Source of the DNA: Streptomyces sp. NBC_01262
GTDB lineage: Bacteria > Actinomycetota > Actinomycetes > Streptomycetales > Streptomycetaceae
Assembly: GCF_036226365.1 (NCBI RefSeq)
Contig: NZ_CP108462.1
Span: forward strand, 2,453,501 to 2,517,500
DNA: 64,000 nt
Direction: 5' to 3'
The notes under the pieces: model-generated
The model's database searches: none
Seen by the model: the letters and a program-made list of their open reading frames with translations, nothing else
What the model was told of the DNA's origin: nothing
In this document: in pieces, positions 39,479 through 46,254 of the stretch
How positions within the stretch are numbered: the first letter of the stretch is position 1
Layout: every line of letters starts with the position of its first letter
Position numbers and translations under genes: made by a program

Positions 39479-40324
39479 ATGATGACCGCCGGCCTCTTCG
39501 TCACGCCCGCGCAGCGCGGCCAACTTCCCAAGCTTCACGTCTACATCGATGAGACCGGGGACCGCGGGTTCAGTGCCCGCGCCCGAGAGAAGTCTCCCTT
39601 CTTCGCCATGACAGCCCTGATGGTCCCCGCGGAGGAAGAGTGGACAGTGAAGGTCGCCGCCGGAGGCCTGCGGGCCCTCGTTCACAGCGGTAGGCCGCAG
39701 GATGTGCTCAAGCCCGTGCACTGGGTTGAGCACTTCAAGGCCAAACATCCCGAGCGGCGCGTCCGTGCGGCCCAGACGCTGGGCATGGTGCGTCAAGCCC
39801 AGGTCGTCCACGTCATCGCCCATAAAGCCACGCTGAACCAAGACCATGGCCTGCTTGAGGACGGCGGTCTGTTCTACAACTACACCGCTCAACTCCTCCT
39901 GGAGCGCGTGGCCTTCGCAGCCAAGGAGTGGCCCGGCGGCTCGCGGCTCGCAATCGTCAGGCTTGGCGCTGTCAAGCATATGGATCATGCGACCAGCGAG
40001 GACTACCTGAATCGGGTCCGGCAGGGCAGGGTCGGGGGTGGCTTCCGCACGCCATGGAGCTACATCAAATGGCCACCGACCTGGCACAGTACCGAGCGCG
40101 ACGGCATCCAATTGGCTGACGTACACGCTGGCCTGCTCAATACCGCCCTGAGCGGGAAGCCGGACGACGCGACATGCGCCCGCAACCTGCTGCTCACGGC
40201 ACACCAGCTGCGGCGCTCGAGGGACGGAGTCCTACTTGGGTACGGGGTCAAGGTGATCGGCCACAGATCGTTCGTCACCGAACGCACCTGGTGGCCTGAT
40301 TTGCAGCGCGCCCGACAGCAGTGA
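39479..40324 (+). CDS. DUF3800-type protein (RNase H-like fold), 281 aa
   Basis: The start HVYIDETGDRGFS is the hallmark of DUF3800 (YIDExG), a family with a predicted RNase-H-like nuclease fold, often seen in mobile elements and defence regions. Further conserved acidic points are WVEHFKAKH, and the end region DGIQLADVHAG, where the family has its last aspartates (GIQLAD). Full length. Start at ATG 39479 or 39482; no clear ribosome site, so translation may be leaderless. It lies after the phage genes in DNA of lower GC, with a hairpin before it, so I infer a cargo gene that may protect the lysogen against other phages. Confidence 0.75.
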   Translation: MMTAGLFVTPAQRGQLPKLHVYIDETGDRGFSARAREKSPFFAMTALMVPAEEEWTVKVAAGGLRALVHSGRPQDVLKPVHWVEHFKAKHPERRVRAAQTLGMVRQAQVVHVIAHKATLNQDHGLLEDGGLFYNYTAQLLLERVAFAAKEWPGGSRLAIVRLGAVKHMDHATSEDYLNRVRQGRVGGGFRTPWSYIKWPPTWHSTERDGIQLADVHAGLLNTALSGKPDDATCARNLLLTAHQLRRSRDGVLLGYGVKVIGHRSFVTERTWWPDLQRARQQ

Positions 40325-40755
40325 GCCCCTAGGGGGACTCCCGGGGGCCACAACCACCTCATGGGTGGAGGGATCCAGTTCCCTGGTTCCGACCTTGTTC
40401 CCGGCAGCCCTCCAAGGGGCTCAGCTCTCGATGGAACCATACCCGAAAAGCAATCAACCATCACGTGCAATGGGTCACACTTTGACCCTTTCACCCGGTT
40501 GGGTGCTCCCATCATGCGGGCTGCGTGTATTACAATCCGCGACTTGTTCGACCAGCTGAATGCATACAGATGGGCGAGAGCTGCACAGCTGGCGGCGCGG
40601 CGTGCTGCGTCACCGGCTGAGGCGACGCCCCCGCTAGGCCTGAACCTTCATGATCCCGCACAGCGCTGCGCCCTCGCTCTCCTCCGGGAGGGCGGGGGCG
40701 GCTTCGTCATGCCCAGGCACGGAAGCTCTATTGCGCGCGCAATAGGATTCTGCTC
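40325..40755. other. 431-base gap with control site of the HAD gene
   Basis: An open frame of 80-130 codons (40361 or 40514 to 40759) crosses it but has ordinary shadow composition and no ribosome site, so I do not call a gene. The right end holds the palindrome at 40729. Confidence 0.5.
40729..40746. promoter_or_regulatory. 18-bp perfect palindrome CTATTGCGCGCGCAATAG, operator
   Basis: It ends ten bases before the ATG of the HAD gene. TAGGAT at 40744-40749 overlaps its end and could be the -10 box; transcription would then begin at about the ATG, i.e. a leaderless mRNA, in agreement with the absence of a ribosome site. A dimeric repressor here would cover the -10 box. Confidence 0.65.
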
Positions 40756-41418
40756 ATGATTCGCGCAGTGGTGTTCGACGTCGGTGAGTGCCTCGTGGAT
40801 GAGACCCGTGAGTACGGGACCTGGGCTGATTGGCTCGGAGTGCCACGGCACACCTTCCACGCCATGTTCGGCGCCGTCATCGCCCAGGGCCGCGACTATC
40901 GCGAGACCTTCCAGGAGTTCCGGCCGGACTTCGATCTCTACGAGGAGCGGGAGAAGCGTGCCGAGGCTGGCTTCCCGGAGTGGTTCGGCGAGGGAGACCT
41001 GTATCCCGATGTCCGGGCAGCCCTCGCGCAACTGCGCGAGGGCGGTCTGTGGCTCGGAATCGCAGGGAACCAGACCGTGAGGGCGGGCCGCATCCTTCGA
41101 GAGCTCTTCGCCCAGGACGTCGACCTGATCGGGACCTCGGATGACTGGGGTGCCAGCAAGCCTGACCCGCTCTTCTTCGAGAGGGTCGCCGAGGTCGTGC
41201 CGTTCGAGCCGGGCGAGATCCTGTACGTCGGCGACCGCGTCGACAATGACCTGCGCCCCGCCGTCGCCGCCGGCATGCCGACCGCCCTGGTGCGCCGAGG
41301 ACCGTGGGCCACCATCCAGTGGGACAGCGAAGAGGCCCGGAAGCTCCCGACGTTCCGAATCGAGTCGCTCGCCGAGTTGCCCGACGCGATCGCCGGGTTC
41401 AACGCTGGAGCGCGCTGA
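40756..41418 (+). CDS. HAD-family hydrolase, 220 aa
   Basis: Phosphatase-like HAD fold. Motif I is VVFDVGECLVD (D8; the usual second Asp at D+2 is replaced by Gly, DVG). Motif II IAGNQ has Asn in place of the usual Ser/Thr, motif III SKPDP has the lysine, motif IV GDRVDNDL has the acidic pair. The changed motifs I and II may lower phosphatase activity or alter the substrate. Cap region residues 15-95 is helical. Gene is probably leaderless, under the palindrome 40729. Convergent with the XRE-TPR gene: ends overlap by 20 bases. Confidence 0.85.
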   Translation: MIRAVVFDVGECLVDETREYGTWADWLGVPRHTFHAMFGAVIAQGRDYRETFQEFRPDFDLYEEREKRAEAGFPEWFGEGDLYPDVRAALAQLREGGLWLGIAGNQTVRAGRILRELFAQDVDLIGTSDDWGASKPDPLFFERVAEVVPFEPGEILYVGDRVDNDLRPAVAAGMPTALVRRGPWATIQWDSEEARKLPTFRIESLAELPDAIAGFNAGAR

Positions 41419-42673
41419 CCGTCGTAGCCCACCCGTACAGCCGGTCGTCGAGCTCGCGTACGCACCGCTCGTGCTGCCACGGCGCGAGCTCGCGGCGGAC
41501 GTCCCGGACCCGGTCCATGCCCGTCGCGTACCAGGTGACAGCGAGCTGATCCAGGGCCTGGCCCGCGTAGGCGCATGCGTCTTCTGGGTTCCTTGCTGCG
41601 GCCTCGACCGATGCGAGGTCTCCGTAGACGACGGTTCGCTGTTTGTCCGCGTCGGCAGGTAGTGCGTCGAGGACTTGACACAGTGTCTCGCGGGCCTGCG
41701 GGATGTGGCCGGCGCGCAGTTGGGTGTTGCCCTTGAAGGCAGCCAGCCGGGCCGGGCTGAACCAGTCCATCCATGGCGGCACCGGCAGGTCCGGGCCAGT
41801 CGTGAGCAGGTCCTCGGCGTGCCCGATCAGGTGGAGGGCGGTGCTGGTGTTGCCGCACCTGGTCTCGCACTCGGCCTCGACGGCATCGAGCCACGCGAGG
41901 AACGCGGGGGTGGCGTGGCCGCGGCGGGCGTAAGTGCGGGCGGCGACGATCCGCTCGGCGGCTTCATCGCGGCGCCCTGCCCATCCGGGGATGAACGCGG
42001 TGTGGGCGAGGATCGCGGCCCCGAGCAGCGGATCGTCCGCCTCACCGGCAGCCTGCAGGGCATGCACGAGGGTCTCGGATGCCTGTGCGGGCTGCTGTAG
42101 GTCGAAGAACTCGATGCGCCCAGCGAGCAGGTAGGACTCGGCCAGGGCGGCGGCGACGGTGCGGTGGCAGGCGCCGGCGGTGTCGGGCAGAAGGTGGCAG
42201 CCCAGCCGTGCGTGCTGGGCGATAGCCGGGTGCAGTTGGGCAGGGGCGACTGACCAGTACAGGCGGCGGTGGGCGATCGTGACTGCCGCGTAGTCGATGC
42301 CGACGCTGGCGGGCTGGGGAGTGGAGGCGGCAGTGGGGACGGTGGCAAGTCCGACGGCGGACATCGTCCCGGCAATCGGCGAGCGCCGGCCCGGCGCTGG
42401 TGCAGACTGGCCGTCGCTGCCCCACGGCGGAGTGAATCCGAGCTGCTCGATGGACTGGCCGAGCAGGTGGGTGAGGACGCGCTGGGCGTCGGCCTGCGGC
42501 CATGGTGGTGTCTCGGATTCCCAGCGGCGGATCTGCCGCACGCCGATCTCCAGTCCGGCGGCACCGATCTGCTTGGCCGCGGCGGACATGGCATCGGCGA
42601 GGGCCTGCTGGGAGTTGTAGCCGGCGGCGAGCCGCGCGTTCTTGAGCCTGGTGTTGCCTGCGGGGCGGGACAT
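41399..42673 (-). CDS. XRE-family regulator with C-terminal TPR-like repeats, 424 aa
   Basis: ATG at 42673 (GAGG five bases upstream on the minus strand). Residues 8-75 are an XRE helix-turn-helix (TRLKNARLAAGYNSQQALADAM ... IGVRQIRRWES). Residues about 125-424 are paired helices of TPR type (AESYLLAGRIEFFDLQQPAQASETLVHALQAA...), normally binding a peptide or partner. This design is common in Streptomyces regulators linked to integrative elements and development. Divergent from the gene at 42863; AAAGTCCTC repeats at 42756-42775 in the gap are candidate binding sites. Confidence 0.8.
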   Translation of the reverse strand: MSRPAGNTRLKNARLAAGYNSQQALADAMSAAAKQIGAAGLEIGVRQIRRWESETPPWPQADAQRVLTHLLGQSIEQLGFTPPWGSDGQSAPAPGRRSPIAGTMSAVGLATVPTAASTPQPASVGIDYAAVTIAHRRLYWSVAPAQLHPAIAQHARLGCHLLPDTAGACHRTVAAALAESYLLAGRIEFFDLQQPAQASETLVHALQAAGEADDPLLGAAILAHTAFIPGWAGRRDEAAERIVAARTYARRGHATPAFLAWLDAVEAECETRCGNTSTALHLIGHAEDLLTTGPDLPVPPWMDWFSPARLAAFKGNTQLRAGHIPQARETLCQVLDALPADADKQRTVVYGDLASVEAAARNPEDACAYAGQALDQLAVTWYATGMDRVRDVRRELAPWQHERCVRELDDRLYGWATTVSALQR

Positions 42674-42755
42674 GGTCACCTCGGAGGGCGCAGTTGGCCG
42701 GACAGACCAACATTACGGCCTCACCAAGGTCTTGGGTCACCTGTTTGGATCTAAC

Positions 42756-42793
42756 AAAGTCCTCTGAAAGTCCTCATTGCGACCTCTCAGAGG
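42756..42793. promoter_or_regulatory. Direct repeat AAAGTCCTC x2 and CCTCT-C-AGAGG in a divergent control region
   Basis: AAAGTCCTC at 42756-42764 and 42767-42775 repeat with a period of 11 bases (one helical turn); the palindrome at 42783-42793 follows. AT content is higher here than in flanking genes. Probably binds the XRE-TPR protein. Confidence 0.5.
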
Positions 42794-42862
42794 CCTCGCA
42801 TAGGTCCTATCCAGTTGCCACGCTGGCAGGACCAACCGGCACCGATCACCGGCGAGGACGCC

Positions 42863-43300
42863 ATGCCACCTCATCACACCGAGTTGTCTGCGGTGCCCAC
42901 CATCGCGGACTGCACCATCCAGCCCGCCGGCCGTATCTGGGACGCCGTGCGCGTGCCGCTCACCATCGGGCAACACGCCCTCGACATCCTCGGCCGCCGG
43001 TCCGGCGCCGTCATCGAGGATCCGATCGGGCTGGTCCTGTATTGGCTCATCCCCCCAGGTTCCGCCAAGTCGTGGCAGCTGACCGACATTCGCGTCCTCG
43101 GCGACGGCGGGCACCTGGCGGTACCTCCGCCGCGTCGTACGCAAGGGCCTGGGCCTCACTGGCGGATCTGCCCTGGCGACGGTCAACTCGTTACCGACTC
43201 CCACGCACTGCACGCCGCGATCTCCGACGCTCTCGCGCCGCGCCCTCTCCCGCCGCAACCCGGTCCATTCCCTCGCGGAGCCGAGGTGACGACACGATGA
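42863..43300 (+). CDS. Hypothetical protein, 145 aa
   Basis: ATG 42863 with GAGG upstream. A single compact domain: RIWDAVRVPLTIGQHALDILGRRSGAVIEDPIGLVLYWLIPPGSA, then HLAVPPPRRTQGPGPHWRICP, which resembles the proteins that sit beside XRE-TPR regulators in other Streptomyces (from memory). It overlaps the next start (ATGA at 43297). Function unknown. Confidence 0.65.
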   Translation: MPPHHTELSAVPTIADCTIQPAGRIWDAVRVPLTIGQHALDILGRRSGAVIEDPIGLVLYWLIPPGSAKSWQLTDIRVLGDGGHLAVPPPRRTQGPGPHWRICPGDGQLVTDSHALHAAISDALAPRPLPPQPGPFPRGAEVTTR

Positions 43301-43497
43301 GCAAGCAGGACGTACAGCTGGAGCCCGAGAACGGCGGCGAGGTCCGCTGGCTTGCCGTGGCTGCCGCGGGCCGAGTCCAGACCGCGTACCGGGCATTCCT
43401 GGAGCACGGGCAGGCGTGCTCCGAGTGTGCGGCGCTGGAGGCGCGGTGTCCCGAGGCCGAGACGCTCTGGGTTGCGTACAGGGGTGAGCGGCGATGA
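43297..43497 (+). CDS. Small hypothetical protein with CSEC motif, 66 aa
   Basis: ATG at 43297 overlaps the previous stop. Acidic; one helical unit (WLAVAAAGRVQTAYRAFLEHGQACSECAALEARCPEAETLW) with three cysteines and one histidine that could bind zinc. The stop overlaps the next ATG (ATGA at 43494). Confidence 0.6.
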   Translation: MSKQDVQLEPENGGEVRWLAVAAAGRVQTAYRAFLEHGQACSECAALEARCPEAETLWVAYRGERR

Positions 43498-43667
43498 CCG
43501 ACACCCGCGAGGGCGCGGCGCACGCGCGCGGCTCCGGCATCTGCTCCCGCTGCCAGACCCACACCCGCGACGGCGTCGTGTACCCGATCTACGGGGAGGC
43601 GAGCGCGGGCGGCCGCGTGGTCTTCTGCGCGGACCTGAACGAGTGCGATGAGCGGCGCCGTGGGTGA
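43494..43667 (+). CDS. Small zinc-finger-like protein, 57 aa
   Basis: ATG at 43494 overlaps the previous stop. CSRC near residue 17 and two more cysteines near 45 and 51 are spaced like a zinc ribbon. Its end overlaps the short open frame at 43648. Confidence 0.5.
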   Translation: MTDTREGAAHARGSGICSRCQTHTRDGVVYPIYGEASAGGRVVFCADLNECDERRRG

Positions 43668-43746
43668 GCGCGGCTGCGGCTGGGCGCACGCGGCGGCCCT
43701 ACTGGTCCTGTGGTGCACCGCGGCGCTCTTACGCGCCGCCTCCTGA
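43648..43746 (+). CDS. Possible 32-residue hydrophobic peptide with a TTA codon
   Basis: ATG 43648 lies inside the preceding gene's end, in another frame. The product is a single hydrophobic helix (WAHAAALLVLWCTAALL) with a TTA leucine codon, rare in Streptomyces and read only by the bldA tRNA. No good ribosome site. It may be an unneeded frame. Confidence 0.25.
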   Translation: MSGAVGERGCGWAHAAALLVLWCTAALLRAAS

Positions 43747-43828
43747 GCGGGCCCGCCGTCCCGCCGACCGGCGGCCCTACGCCGCCTGCCTGCCGCACAC
43801 CGACCCCCACGCGGCAGGCAGGCGGCAC

Positions 43829-44107
43829 CTAATCCGTGACCAGCTCGGCGACAGAAACGCCGAGGGCCTCCGAGATCAAGGCGAGTTCGTGGAATCTCAG
43901 ATCCGCTGTGCCGGCCTCGATCCGCTGGAGCTGCCGCAGGTCGATGCTCGCCCGTTCGGCGAACTGCGGCTGTCTGAGGTTGGCCTGTATGCGGAGTGCC
44001 TGAATTCGGACGCCGATCGCCCGGCGGCTCTCAATGATCCAGTTGGGAAGCGGGTCGCGGGGCACTCGACAAACGCTGTAGCCGCGACGATCATGTGTCA
44101 CCGACAC
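43829..44107 (-). CDS. Small XRE-family repressor-like protein, 92 aa
   Basis: GTG at 44107 (no clear ribosome site). Residues 28-88 are a standard XRE helix-turn-helix: IGVRIQALRIQANLRQPQFAERASIDLRQLQRIEAGTADLRFHELALISEALG. No catalytic or oligomerisation domain beyond it. Minus strand, at the right end of the accessory region; could be the lysogeny repressor or an orphan regulator. A LexA-type box lies at 44217, about 110 bases upstream of its start. Confidence 0.75.
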   Translation of the reverse strand: MSVTHDRRGYSVCRVPRDPLPNWIIESRRAIGVRIQALRIQANLRQPQFAERASIDLRQLQRIEAGTADLRFHELALISEALGVSVAELVTD

Positions 44108-44216
44108 CCATGTCGTATTTGGTGATCATGAAGCCCGGAGACCGCAGACCCACCGTCGCGTCCACCCCTGACCCGGAGTCGCGAGAGTCGCCGGGCTAGG
44201 CCGCTTGTGCCATATT

Positions 44217-44230
44217 CGAACACACGTTCA
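44217..44230. promoter_or_regulatory. LexA-type SOS box CGAACACACGTTCA
   Basis: Matches the Gram-positive consensus CGAAC-N4-GTTCG at all but the last base. No gene start follows directly on the plus strand; on the minus strand it is about 110 bases before the small XRE gene. Confidence 0.65.
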
Positions 44231-44269
44231 CTCGATCGGGTGAACCGTCGCTCACCCCGGCTTCCTCCA

Positions 44270-44304
44270 GGGGCGGGCGGGTACTTCACAGGAACGCCCG
44301 CCCC
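44270..44304 (+). terminator. Hairpin H1, 10-bp stem
   Basis: GGGGCGGGCG at 44270-44279 pairs with CGCCCGCCCC at 44295-44304. First of four consecutive hairpins. Confidence 0.65.
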
Positions 44305-44315
44305 CATGAACGGCT

Positions 44316-44344
44316 CCCTCCCTGCTGCGCCCCAGCGGGGAGGG
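44316..44344. repeat. Hairpin H2 with loop CTGCGCCCCAG-type
   Basis: CCCTCCC at 44316-44322 pairs with GGGAGGG at 44338-44344, with an inner GCTG/CAGC pair. Its loop matches that of H3 (44354-44388). Confidence 0.6.
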
Positions 44345-44353
44345 GGTCACCGG

Positions 44354-44388
44354 TCTCCTCCCCCACTGCGCCCCAGTCGGGGAGGAGA
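44354..44388. repeat. Hairpin H3, sister of H2
   Basis: TCTCCTCCCC at 44354-44363 pairs perfectly with GGGGAGGAGA at 44379-44388, inner ACTG/CAGT pair. The H2 G-C pair is an A-T pair here, a compensatory change. Confidence 0.65.
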
Positions 44389-44399
44389 CCACACGAAAG

Positions 44400-44429
44400 A
44401 GAGCCCCCAGCCTGACGGCTGGGGGCTCT
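44400..44429 (-). terminator. Hairpin H4, terminator, 13-bp stem
   Basis: AGAGCCCCCAGCC at 44400-44412 pairs with GGCTGGGGGCTCT at 44417-44429. Lies 140 bases beyond the dps stop on the minus strand, so it probably ends dps transcription; it also works in the other direction. Confidence 0.7.
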
Positions 44430-44566
44430 CGACGTTCCGGGAGCGTTCCGGTCCCGGCGCGAATTCCAGCATTCTTCCGGCCGACAACGGAAGATGATGA
44501 AACGCAATGCGACACGTTGATACGCCATGCCGCGCAGGTCAGATGGGGTGCAGCGCTCTGACCTGT

Positions 44567-45037
44567 TCAGACGTTCTCCGCCTGGAACATCCAGTGGAAC
44601 TTCTCAAGATCCGCCGTGATCCCGATCAGGATGTCCTGCGAGACCGGGTCCGGCCCGGCCGTGGCGTCGATCCGCTCGCGCATCCGCGCGATCACCGCGC
44701 CCAGCGCCTCGACCAGGATCTCCACGACCTGGGTGTCCTTGACCCAGCCGTCCGTGACCGTGTCGATCCCGCTGGTCTTGGCCACGGTGCCGGCCCGGCC
44801 GTCCGGGGTGACCCCGATGGCGGCGGCGCGCTCGGCGACGGTGTCGGCGTGCGTACGGGCCAGGGTGACGACCTCGTCGAGCTGCAGGTGGACGGAGCGG
44901 AAGCGCGGGCCGATGACATTCCAGTGGACCTGCTTGGCCACCAGCGACAGGTCGATCAGATCCACCAGGGTGCCCTGCAGGGCCTCACCGGTGATCTTGC
45001 GTTCGGGCGGGGACAGGGTGCTCGTGACGACGGTCAT
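44567..45037 (-). CDS. dps: Dps-family ferritin-like DNA-protection protein, 156 aa
   Basis: Stores iron and shields DNA under oxidative and osmotic stress, forming 12-subunit cages. Ferroxidase ligands are visible: H38 (KQVHWNV), H50 and D54 (SVHLQLDE), E69 (TVAERA), spaced as in E. coli Dps. Helical throughout, normal length. Short N-terminal tail without lysine-rich DNA-binding end. A 13-bp perfect inverted repeat (45065-45093) lies just before the start at 45037. Corresponds by position to one of the several dps genes of S. coelicolor (dpsC, from memory). Confidence 0.9.
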   Translation of the reverse strand: MTVVTSTLSPPERKITGEALQGTLVDLIDLSLVAKQVHWNVIGPRFRSVHLQLDEVVTLARTHADTVAERAAAIGVTPDGRAGTVAKTSGIDTVTDGWVKDTQVVEILVEALGAVIARMRERIDATAGPDPVSQDILIGITADLEKFHWMFQAENV

Positions 45038-45064
45038 ACCGGTGCCTCCAGTCGGGAAACGCAC

Positions 45065-45093
45065 GGGTTGTTCCGGATTATCCGGAACAACCC
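45065..45093. promoter_or_regulatory. Operator-like 13-bp inverted repeat upstream of dps
   Basis: GGGTTGTTCCGGA at 45065-45077 and TCCGGAACAACCC at 45081-45093 are perfect mirror arms with only TTA between. It is 28-56 bases upstream of the dps ATG, where the promoter should be. Too close to be a terminator for dps; fits a dimeric regulator. Confidence 0.65.
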
Positions 45094-45127
45094 CATTTAC
45101 GCCTGCCCACTCGGCGCACCGCAAACG

Positions 45128-45162
45128 CAGAGCCCCGGTCGGCGTTGCCGACCGGGGCTCTG
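45128..45162 (-). terminator. Terminator downstream of clgR, 16-bp stem
   Basis: CAGAGCCCCGGTCGGC at 45128-45143 pairs perfectly with 45147-45162; loop of three bases. It lies between dps and clgR, both minus strand, and so ends clgR transcription. Confidence 0.8.
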
Positions 45163-45194
45163 TGCGCAAGACCCAGCAAGACCCACTTCGCCAC

Positions 45195-45584
45195 TCAGGC
45201 CGCGACGACGTCCACGGCCTCGGCGGGCGCCTTCGGCGCCTTGATGGTGACCCGTTCCTCCGGACGACCGGCGGACGGTACGGACGTGACCGCGCCCAGC
45301 AGCGGCCGCACAGGCGCGGCAGCGGACCCGGAAGCCGCCGACTCCGCCAGCTCGGCAAGCGACAGATCGTCGCTGACCTCCCGCATCACCTCGGACATCG
45401 GGACATCCAAGGCGTCGCAGATCGCGGAGAGCAGTTCGGAGGAGGCCTCCTTCTGTCCCCGTTCGACCTCCGACAAGTAGCCCAGGGAGACCCGGGCGGA
45501 CGAGGAGACCTCACGTAGGGTGCGGCCCTGGCGCTGGCGCTGCCGACGCAGCACGTCACCAAGCAGGCGACGGAGCAGAATCAT
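45195..45584 (-). CDS. clgR: ClgR, XRE-family activator of clp/lon protease genes, 129 aa
   Basis: Start ATG 45584 with GGAGGGA upstream. The HTH lies at residues 9-65 ([56 protein letters not shown]), nearly the textbook ClgR sequence. In Streptomyces ClgR activates clpP1clpP2, lon and others. The last residues VVAA agree with the C-terminal Ala-Ala degron by which ClpP removes ClgR (established for S. lividans). Ala/Pro-rich linker before it. Own terminator downstream. Confidence 0.92.
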   Translation of the reverse strand: MILLRRLLGDVLRRQRQRQGRTLREVSSSARVSLGYLSEVERGQKEASSELLSAICDALDVPMSEVMREVSDDLSLAELAESAASGSAAAPVRPLLGAVTSVPSAGRPEERVTIKAPKAPAEAVDVVAA

Positions 45585-45678
45585 CGGTGGCTCCCTCCTC
45601 GGACCGCGATATCGCAACCTTCTCGCCCCACCGTACCGCCTCGGGCCTCGGCCGTGCGGGGAGCGATGACGTGTTCAC

Positions 45679-46254
45679 TCAGGGCTGCAAACATCCCTTC
45701 CCCCCACTGTCTTCCCTATCCTTCGCCCTTGGCGATTCGCCAGGAGTTTCCAAGCCTGACACAAGCGAGTGCTCCAGGAGGTCCAGAGCGACGCTCACGG
45801 TCCGTGCCCGGATCCCCGCCCTGTCCCCGCTCAGCAGCAGCCCCCTGGCCTCCAGGAAGCCCCCCGGCCCGGCCACCGCCACGTACACCGTCCCGACCGG
45901 CTTGCCGTCCTGCGGATCCGGTCCGGCGACCCCGGTGGTGGCCAGGCCCCAGTCGGCGCCCAGGCGGGTCCGTACGCCCGCCGCCATCTCGCGGGCGACC
46001 CGCGGGTCGACGGCGCCGTGCTCGGCCAGCAGGGCCGGGTCCACGTCCAGCAGGCGCGCCTTGAGTTCGGTGGCGTACGCCGTCACCGAGCCCCGGAAGG
46101 TCCGCGAGGCGCCGGGCACCGCGGTGAACCGGGCGGCGACCAGCCCGCCGGTCAGCGACTCGGCGACCGCCAGCGTGGCGCCGCGCTCATCCAGCAGCCG
46201 CAGCACCGAGGCCGCGGTGTCCGTCATGGCCGTGCTGCCCGTCGCGTCCGTCAC
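45679..46254 (-). CDS. cinA: CinA C-terminal-type protein (nicotinamide-nucleotide amidase), ~191 aa
   Basis: Contains only the C-terminal CinA domain (PncC type), which removes the amide of NMN to give NaMN in NAD salvage. Motifs: AVAESLTGGLVAARFTAVPGASRTFRGSVTAYATELKARLL and GLATTGVAGPDPQDGKPVGTVYVAV. No molybdopterin-binding domain, as in actinomycetes. GTG 46254 overlaps the pgsA stop (GTGA); ATG 46227 is a possible alternative. The last 30 residues (GLETPGESPRAKDREDSGGKG) are disordered. Confidence 0.88.
   Translation of the reverse strand: MTDATGSTAMTDTAASVLRLLDERGATLAVAESLTGGLVAARFTAVPGASRTFRGSVTAYATELKARLLDVDPALLAEHGAVDPRVAREMAAGVRTRLGADWGLATTGVAGPDPQDGKPVGTVYVAVAGPGGFLEARGLLLSGDRAGIRARTVSVALDLLEHSLVSGLETPGESPRAKDREDSGGKGCLQP

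Larger units (their letters stand above)
44108..44566. other. 459-base non-coding junction region
   Basis: Between the XRE gene and dps. It holds the SOS box at 44217 and four hairpins (44270-44429). No reliable gene is present. It is the best place for the right end of the integrated element. Confidence 0.6.

Noticed and set aside
40361..40759. Possible gene of 80-130 codons before the HAD gene
   Set aside because: No ribosome site, poor codon bias, and it would run through the palindromic control site and into the HAD start.
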